Part shown: one piece after another, positions 4,802 through 8,298 of the stretch
How positions within the stretch are numbered: the stretch's first letter is position 1
Layout: each line of letters opens with the position of its first letter
Source: JAWWBL01 sp033720975
Lineage (GTDB): Bacteria; Actinomycetota; Acidimicrobiia; Spongiisociales; ZC4RG35
Length of the DNA: 8,298 bases
Direction: 5' to 3'
Assembly (NCBI GenBank): GCA_033720975.1
Contig: JAWWBL010000075.1
Location: forward strand, 1 to 8,298
The notes under the pieces: generated by a model
Databases searched by the model: none
The model's input: only the letters and a program-made list of their open reading frames with translations
Told to the model about the DNA's origin: nothing
Program-made: the position numbers and the translations under genes

Positions 4802-5419
4802 ATGCTCACCGAGCGACAACAGCAGGTACTCGACTACATAAGGCAAACCGTGGAAGACCGCGGCTATCCCCCATCAGTGCGTGAGATCGGTGAGGCCGTA
4901 GGGCTCAGCTCTCCTTCCACCGTTCACTCGCATCTCAACTCCCTGGTGGCGGCCGGCGCGATCAAACGCGATCCCGCCAAGCCGAGGGCGATCATGGTTG
5001 TCGACGACAACGTGCCCGAGTCCGGCGACGACAGGCAGGTGCGCAACGTGCCCGTCCTGGGGCGGATCGCAGCGGGCACCCCGATCCTCGCCGCGGAGCA
5101 AGTCGACGAAGTGCTGCCCCTTCCCACCGAATTGGTCGGCGAAGGGCCGGTGTTCCTCCTCGAGGTCAAAGGTGACTCGATGATCGGCGCCGGGATCCAC
5201 GAGGGCGACCTTGTTGCGGTGAAAAGCCAGCCCGATGCGAACGATGGCGAGATCGTTGCCGCTTTGATAGACGGTGAGGAAGCCACGGTGAAACGGCTTC
5301 GGCGCCAGGACGGGAAGGTGGTTCTAATCTCGGAGAACCCCGACTACTCGCCTATGGAGTTCACCGAGGGTGTGGATCTGATCGGGAAAGTCGTCAGCGT
5401 TCTCCGACGCTACCCCTGA
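4802..5419 (+). CDS. lexA: SOS repressor LexA
   Basis: LexA is the cytoplasmic repressor of the SOS response. RecA on single-stranded DNA triggers its self-cleavage and so releases target promoters. The protein is 205 residues (E. coli 202). The N-terminal winged-helix domain spans about 1-65, with a recognition helix in G-L-S-S-P-S-T-V-H-S-H-L (34-45). The C-terminal S24 peptidase domain spans about 83-203. The cleavage bond is Ala91-Gly92 (RIAAGTP), the catalytic serine is Ser126 (GDSM) and the general base is Lys164 (ATVKRL). Start ATG 4802 follows AGGAG by 5 bases. Four LexA boxes lie in the gap shared with the divergent LysM-nrdR unit, so autoregulation is expected. The last 26 bases overlap the 3' end of convergent dapF, and no terminator is seen between them. 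Confidence 0.98.
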   Translation: MLTERQQQVLDYIRQTVEDRGYPPSVREIGEAVGLSSPSTVHSHLNSLVAAGAIKRDPAKPRAIMVVDDNVPESGDDRQVRNVPVLGRIAAGTPILAAEQVDEVLPLPTELVGEGPVFLLEVKGDSMIGAGIHEGDLVAVKSQPDANDGEIVAALIDGEEATVKRLRRQDGKVVLISENPDYSPMEFTEGVDLIGKVVSVLRRYP

Positions 5420-6143
5420 ACGAGTACTCCGCCGGGCCCTTCAACCAAGCCACGCCGTCACGGAAGGTCACAACCCCGGTTCCTCCGGGAACCTGGACAC
5501 TGACCGGACTCTCGAGTCCGTCGGTCTTAGAAGCCACGAAAGCCGCTGCGACCATCCCTGTCCCGCATGCCATGGTCTCGCCCACTCCGCGCTCCCAGAC
5601 CCTCATCTTCACTCCGTCGGATGTGACGGTGATGAATTCCACATTGGTCCCACCGTCGAACTCGGCTTGAACCTTGCTCCCTTCGCCGGCGACATCGACT
5701 GCTGCGGGATCGTCGACTATGACGACCGCATGCGGATTGCCCACGTCGACCAGGTGATACCGCTCCCCTTCCAGGGTGCGGTGGCCAGTCACCGAGGGAC
5801 GCGCCAGTTCCACCTCGACTCCATCCTCGAGAACACGCACCCGCCGTGTGCCAACGGGAGTCTGAACGACGAAATTGCGGTCTCTAGACCACCCTTTGTC
5901 ATAGGCGTAGCGGGCAACACAGCGAAGCCCGTTTCCGCACATCTCGGCTGGCGACCCGTCGGCGTTCCAGTACTCCATACGGACCGGCTCGAGGTTGGTC
6001 ACTACGAGCACGCCGTCCGCCCCCACCCCGAAGCGGCGGTCGCAGAGTTCAGATATCTCCTCCACTTTGAGGCTAAGTGGGCCCTCCAGCACCACGAAGT
6101 CGTTGCCAAGGCCCTGCATCTTGATGAACTGGAAAACCCTCAC
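5394..6143 (-). CDS. dapF: Diaminopimelate epimerase
   Basis: DapF interconverts LL- and meso-diaminopimelate, the cofactor-free racemisation step before lysine and a direct supply of meso-DAP for peptidoglycan. Both catalytic cysteines are present: Cys69 in MCGNGLRC (68-75) and Cys193 in ACGTG (192-196). Other family motifs are KMQGLGNDF (8-16), FGVGADG (38-44), NADGSPAEMCGNG (60-72), VGNPHAV (134-140), the T-N-V-E-F stretch (166-170) and ERGVGET (184-190). At 249 residues it is somewhat short for the family (about 270-290), mainly through short loops; nothing catalytic is missing. The start is GTG 6143, overlapping the miaA stop as GTGA, so translation is probably coupled. It is the last visible gene of miaB-miaA-dapF. 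hflX, which often follows dapF in actinobacteria, is absent because lexA converges here. Confidence 0.97.
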   Translation of the reverse strand: MRVFQFIKMQGLGNDFVVLEGPLSLKVEEISELCDRRFGVGADGVLVVTNLEPVRMEYWNADGSPAEMCGNGLRCVARYAYDKGWSRDRNFVVQTPVGTRRVRVLEDGVEVELARPSVTGHRTLEGERYHLVDVGNPHAVVIVDDPAAVDVAGEGSKVQAEFDGGTNVEFITVTSDGVKMRVWERGVGETMACGTGMVAAAFVASKTDGLESPVSVQVPGGTGVVTFRDGVAWLKGPAEYSFRGSVGER

Positions 6144-7033
6144 CCGATCGCCTCCAATGCTCTGTGAGCCCGGTCAGCCGCGTCGTCCAACCAGGGTATC
6201 CACCGAATGCGGGGATCTCGTTGAAACCAGGTTCGCTGCCTCCTCGCTAGCTTCTTCGTCTTCCTGGCTGCCTCCTCGAACGCCTCCTCCTCTGTGACCT
6301 CTCCGGCCAGGTAGGAGAGCACCTGGCGATAGCCCACGGCTCTGCGGGCGGTGCGCCCCAATCGTCCTCTCAATCTCTGTACCTCCTCGACCAATCCACC
6401 GGAACGCATCATCCGCAAGCGAACGTCGATCCTGTGGTCCAGCAGCTCCCCGGGGTCGAGCCCGATGGCCGTGAACTCCATTTCGGGGACATAGCGACGC
6501 AACTCATCGGCCTCAGCCGATGCCGCCCGGGCGGTTGGAGTCTCCCCAGTCAGACGGAAGATCTCGAGCGCCCTGAGGACCCGCCGGGAGTTGGCCATGT
6601 CGACATGGGCGGCAGCCTCAGGATCGGTCTGAAGCAACTCGGCAGCTAGCTCTTCAGGTTCAGTGTTCTCCAACTCGGAGCGCAGCCGAGGATCGGTGGG
6701 AGCGAAGCTCATTGGGTCGACCAGAGCGCGAAAGTGGAGACCAGAGCCACCCGATATCACGATCGGTCGCTCCGCGTCATCAAGGATGCGCCGTCCCATA
6801 CGTCGGTATTCGGCAACGGTGAACTCGGCTTCCGGATCGACGACATCGATCATGTGGTGGGTTATCCCTTTGCGCTCGAGGAGAGTGGGCTTGGCGGTGC
6901 CGACGTCCATGCCCCGATAGACCTGCATCGAGTCGACCGAGATCACATCGGCGCCGAGGTTGGCGGCGATCTCGATGGCCGTCTCGGTCTTGCCCGATGC
7001 AGTCGGGCCGAGAACGGCTACGACTCTGCTCAG
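6140..7033 (-). CDS. miaA: tRNA dimethylallyltransferase MiaA, probable CTG start
   Basis: MiaA transfers the dimethylallyl group from DMAPP to N6 of A37 in tRNAs that read UNN codons, giving i6A, the substrate of MiaB next door. The reading frame shows the P-loop GPTASGKT (residues 9-16 from CTG), then I-S-V-D-S-M-Q-V-Y-R-G (31-41) and GTAKPT, and the expected central region and C-terminal R-Q-R-T-W-F-Q-R-D. Start choice: the first conventional in-frame start is GTG 6946, which would delete the P-loop. Upstream of it I found no ATG, GTG or TTG in frame through at least position 7140. CTG 7033 follows GGGAG by 6 bases, overlaps the miaB stop as CTGA, and gives 297 residues, the normal family length (about 300). 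The CTG start is inferred. A sequencing error (A to C) would also explain it and would not change MiaB, since GCA and GCC both encode Ala. Confidence 0.93.
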   Translation of the reverse strand: MSRVVAVLGPTASGKTETAIEIAANLGADVISVDSMQVYRGMDVGTAKPTLLERKGITHHMIDVVDPEAEFTVAEYRRMGRRILDDAERPIVISGGSGLHFRALVDPMSFAPTDPRLRSELENTEPEELAAELLQTDPEAAAHVDMANSRRVLRALEIFRLTGETPTARAASAEADELRRYVPEMEFTAIGLDPGELLDHRIDVRLRMMRSGGLVEEVQRLRGRLGRTARRAVGYRQVLSYLAGEVTEEEAFEEAARKTKKLARRQRTWFQRDPRIRWIPWLDDAADRAHRALEAIG

Positions 7034-8298
7034 GCCGGGCTCCCAACCAGGTGATGCAACGCTGCTTCCTCGACCACGACATCCAGGAAAGTCCCCGCCG
7101 GATACTCGCCGGCGACGTGCACCACCTTCCCGGTACGGGTCCGTGTGGTGGCCACCTCGGGGTTCTTCTTGGACGGACCCTCGGAAAGCACTTCCACGGC
7201 CGAGCCGACAAGCTCGCAGTTGAGCTCGTGAGAAATGCGGTTCTGAACCTCGACGAGGCGCGCGAAGCGCTCCTGGATCGCTTCTTGGGGTACGAAGTCA
7301 TCGGTCCTGCTAGCGGCGGCAGTTCCAGGCCGGGGTGAGAATATGAACATGAACGCCTGGTTGAAGCGCGCTTCCTCGACCACTTCCATGGTCATCTCGA
7401 AGTCTTCATCGGTTTCGCCGGGGAAGCCGACGATGATGTCAGTCGAGACGGCCAATCCCGGAATCATCTCGCGTGCCATCCCCAGCCGCTTCATGAACTT
7501 GACACGGTTGTATCCGCGGTGCATTTCCCGGAGGACCTTGTCCGAGCCTGACTGGAGAGGAAAATGCAGCTGTTCGCAGACAGCGTCGGTCTCGGCCATT
7601 GCCAGTGCCACGTCCTCCCGGAAGTCGTTTGGATGCGGACTGGTGAATCGGACACGCTCCACGCCCTCTACTCCCCCGACTCGTCGGAGAAGATCACCAA
7701 AGATGGGCCGCCTCCGCCCGTCGATGGCTAGATCGCGGCCGTAGGTGTCGACGTTCTGGCCAAGGAGAGTGACCTCGACCACACCGTCGGCCGCCAGTCG
7801 CTCGACTTCGCGAACTATGTCACCGGGACGGCGGGACACCTCCACACCTCGAACCGACGGCACGATGCAGAAAGTGCAGGTGTTGTTACAGCCAACCTGA
7901 ATCGTGACCCACGCCGAGTGCTCGAGCTCACGACGCGACGGCAGCGAAGAAGGCATGGCTTGTAGCTCGTCGACCACCTCGGTGATGGGTCCCCAGTTCT
8001 CGGCGTGGTCCATCAAGTCCAGGACCCGATCGAGGTTGTGGGTCCCCATCACGACATCGACCCACGGGGCCTTCTCCCTCACCAGCTCACGGTCTTTCTG
8101 AGCGGCGCATCCACCCACGACGAGGACCATCCCCGGGTTCCGGTCCTTGACCGCCTTCAGCTGACCCAAGTTCCCGTACAAGCGGTTGTCGGCGTTCTCC
8201 CGAATGGTGCAAGTGTTGATGTAGACCACGTCTGCCGTCTCGTACGAATCGGTCGAGGTCATTCCATCCCGCTCGAAAAGCCCCGCGATCCGCTCAGA
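7030..8298 (-). CDS. miaB: tRNA-2-methylthio-N6-dimethylallyladenosine synthase MiaB, N-terminus cut by window edge
   Basis: MiaB is a radical-SAM methylthiotransferase with two [4Fe-4S] clusters; it converts i6A37 to ms2i6A37. The frame stays open to the last base, where it reads S-E-R-I-A-G-L-F, so the true start lies outside the window. About 15 residues are missing, including the first cluster cysteine (CQMN motif). Visible parts are the UPF0004 domain with INTCTIRE and GGCAAQ cysteines, the radical-SAM motif CNNTCTFC (CxxxCxxC) followed by IVPSVRG, the PLQSGSD motif, DIIVGFPGET and SPRPGTAAA, and a C-terminal TRAM domain (about the last 65 residues) for tRNA binding. 422 residues are present. 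An internal ATG at 8262 could be called as a start but would lose conserved sequence. The stop overlaps the probable miaA CTG start. Confidence 0.97.
   Translation of the reverse strand, partial: SERIAGLFERDGMTSTDSYETADVVYINTCTIRENADNRLYGNLGQLKAVKDRNPGMVLVVGGCAAQKDRELVREKAPWVDVVMGTHNLDRVLDLMDHAENWGPITEVVDELQAMPSSLPSRRELEHSAWVTIQVGCNNTCTFCIVPSVRGVEVSRRPGDIVREVERLAADGVVEVTLLGQNVDTYGRDLAIDGRRRPIFGDLLRRVGGVEGVERVRFTSPHPNDFREDVALAMAETDAVCEQLHFPLQSGSDKVLREMHRGYNRVKFMKRLGMAREMIPGLAVSTDIIVGFPGETDEDFEMTMEVVEEARFNQAFMFIFSPRPGTAAASRTDDFVPQEAIQERFARLVEVQNRISHELNCELVGSAVEVLSEGPSKKNPEVATTRTRTGKVVHVAGEYPAGTFLDVVVEEAALHHLVGSPA
7040..7044 (-). promoter_or_regulatory. Ribosome binding site GGGAG for the CTG start of miaA
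   Basis: GGGAG on the minus strand lies inside the last codons of miaB, 6 bases before CTG 7033. It supports initiation at this non-standard codon. Confidence 0.55.

Noticed and set aside
5667..6167. 166-codon plus-strand open frame
   Set aside because: It lies antisense to dapF, whose catalytic motifs are intact, and its product resembles nothing known.
6780..7301. 173-codon minus-strand open frame spanning the miaB/miaA junction
   Set aside because: It is an Arg/Ser-rich shadow frame across two genes with complete motifs in their own frames; it is not a missing start of miaA.

Overview
The window comes from a GC-rich bacterium and looks like core chromosome of an actinobacterium, possibly a deep-branching class such as Acidimicrobiia (class assignment is a guess). 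The pointers are the gene order miaB-miaA-dapF beside lexA, a small LysM gene divergent from lexA and followed by nrdR (the order known around lexA in mycobacteria and corynebacteria), LexA boxes of the Gram-positive type CGAAC-N4-GTTCG, several GTG starts, and tRNAs without encoded CCA. I see no transposase, integrase, prophage or CRISPR.

Layout, left to right. Positions 1-932 (minus) hold most of an AI-2E/PerM-family membrane protein cut by the window edge. A gene-poor gap of about 365 bases follows. A minus-strand tRNA cluster is transcribed in the order Gly(GCC)-Cys(GCA)-Val(GAC) and ends in a strong intrinsic terminator. Next, also on the minus strand, come a secreted two-repeat carboxypeptidase-regulatory-like protein and, upstream of it, dut (dUTPase). 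Divergent from dut is a plus-strand single-pass membrane protein of unknown function. Its end overlaps the end of nrdR, the second gene of the LysM-nrdR unit on the minus strand. LexA is divergent from that unit, and four LexA boxes lie in the shared 163-base gap. LexA ends convergently, with overlap, against the minus-strand operon miaB-miaA-dapF, whose genes are joined by 4-base stop/start overlaps. MiaB is cut by the right edge.

Functionally the centre is a compact SOS and nucleotide-pool neighbourhood: LexA, a probable SOS-induced division inhibitor (YneA/DivS/ChiZ type), the ribonucleotide reductase repressor NrdR, and dUTPase nearby. The right side pairs the two tRNA A37 modification enzymes (MiaA makes i6A, MiaB converts it to ms2i6A) with diaminopimelate epimerase for lysine and peptidoglycan synthesis.

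No wholly new system is evident. The best leads are the LexA box placement exactly within the LysM-nrdR promoter, a probable CTG start codon for miaA without which the P-loop is lost, a C at position 33 of tRNA-Val, and two unrecognised envelope proteins.
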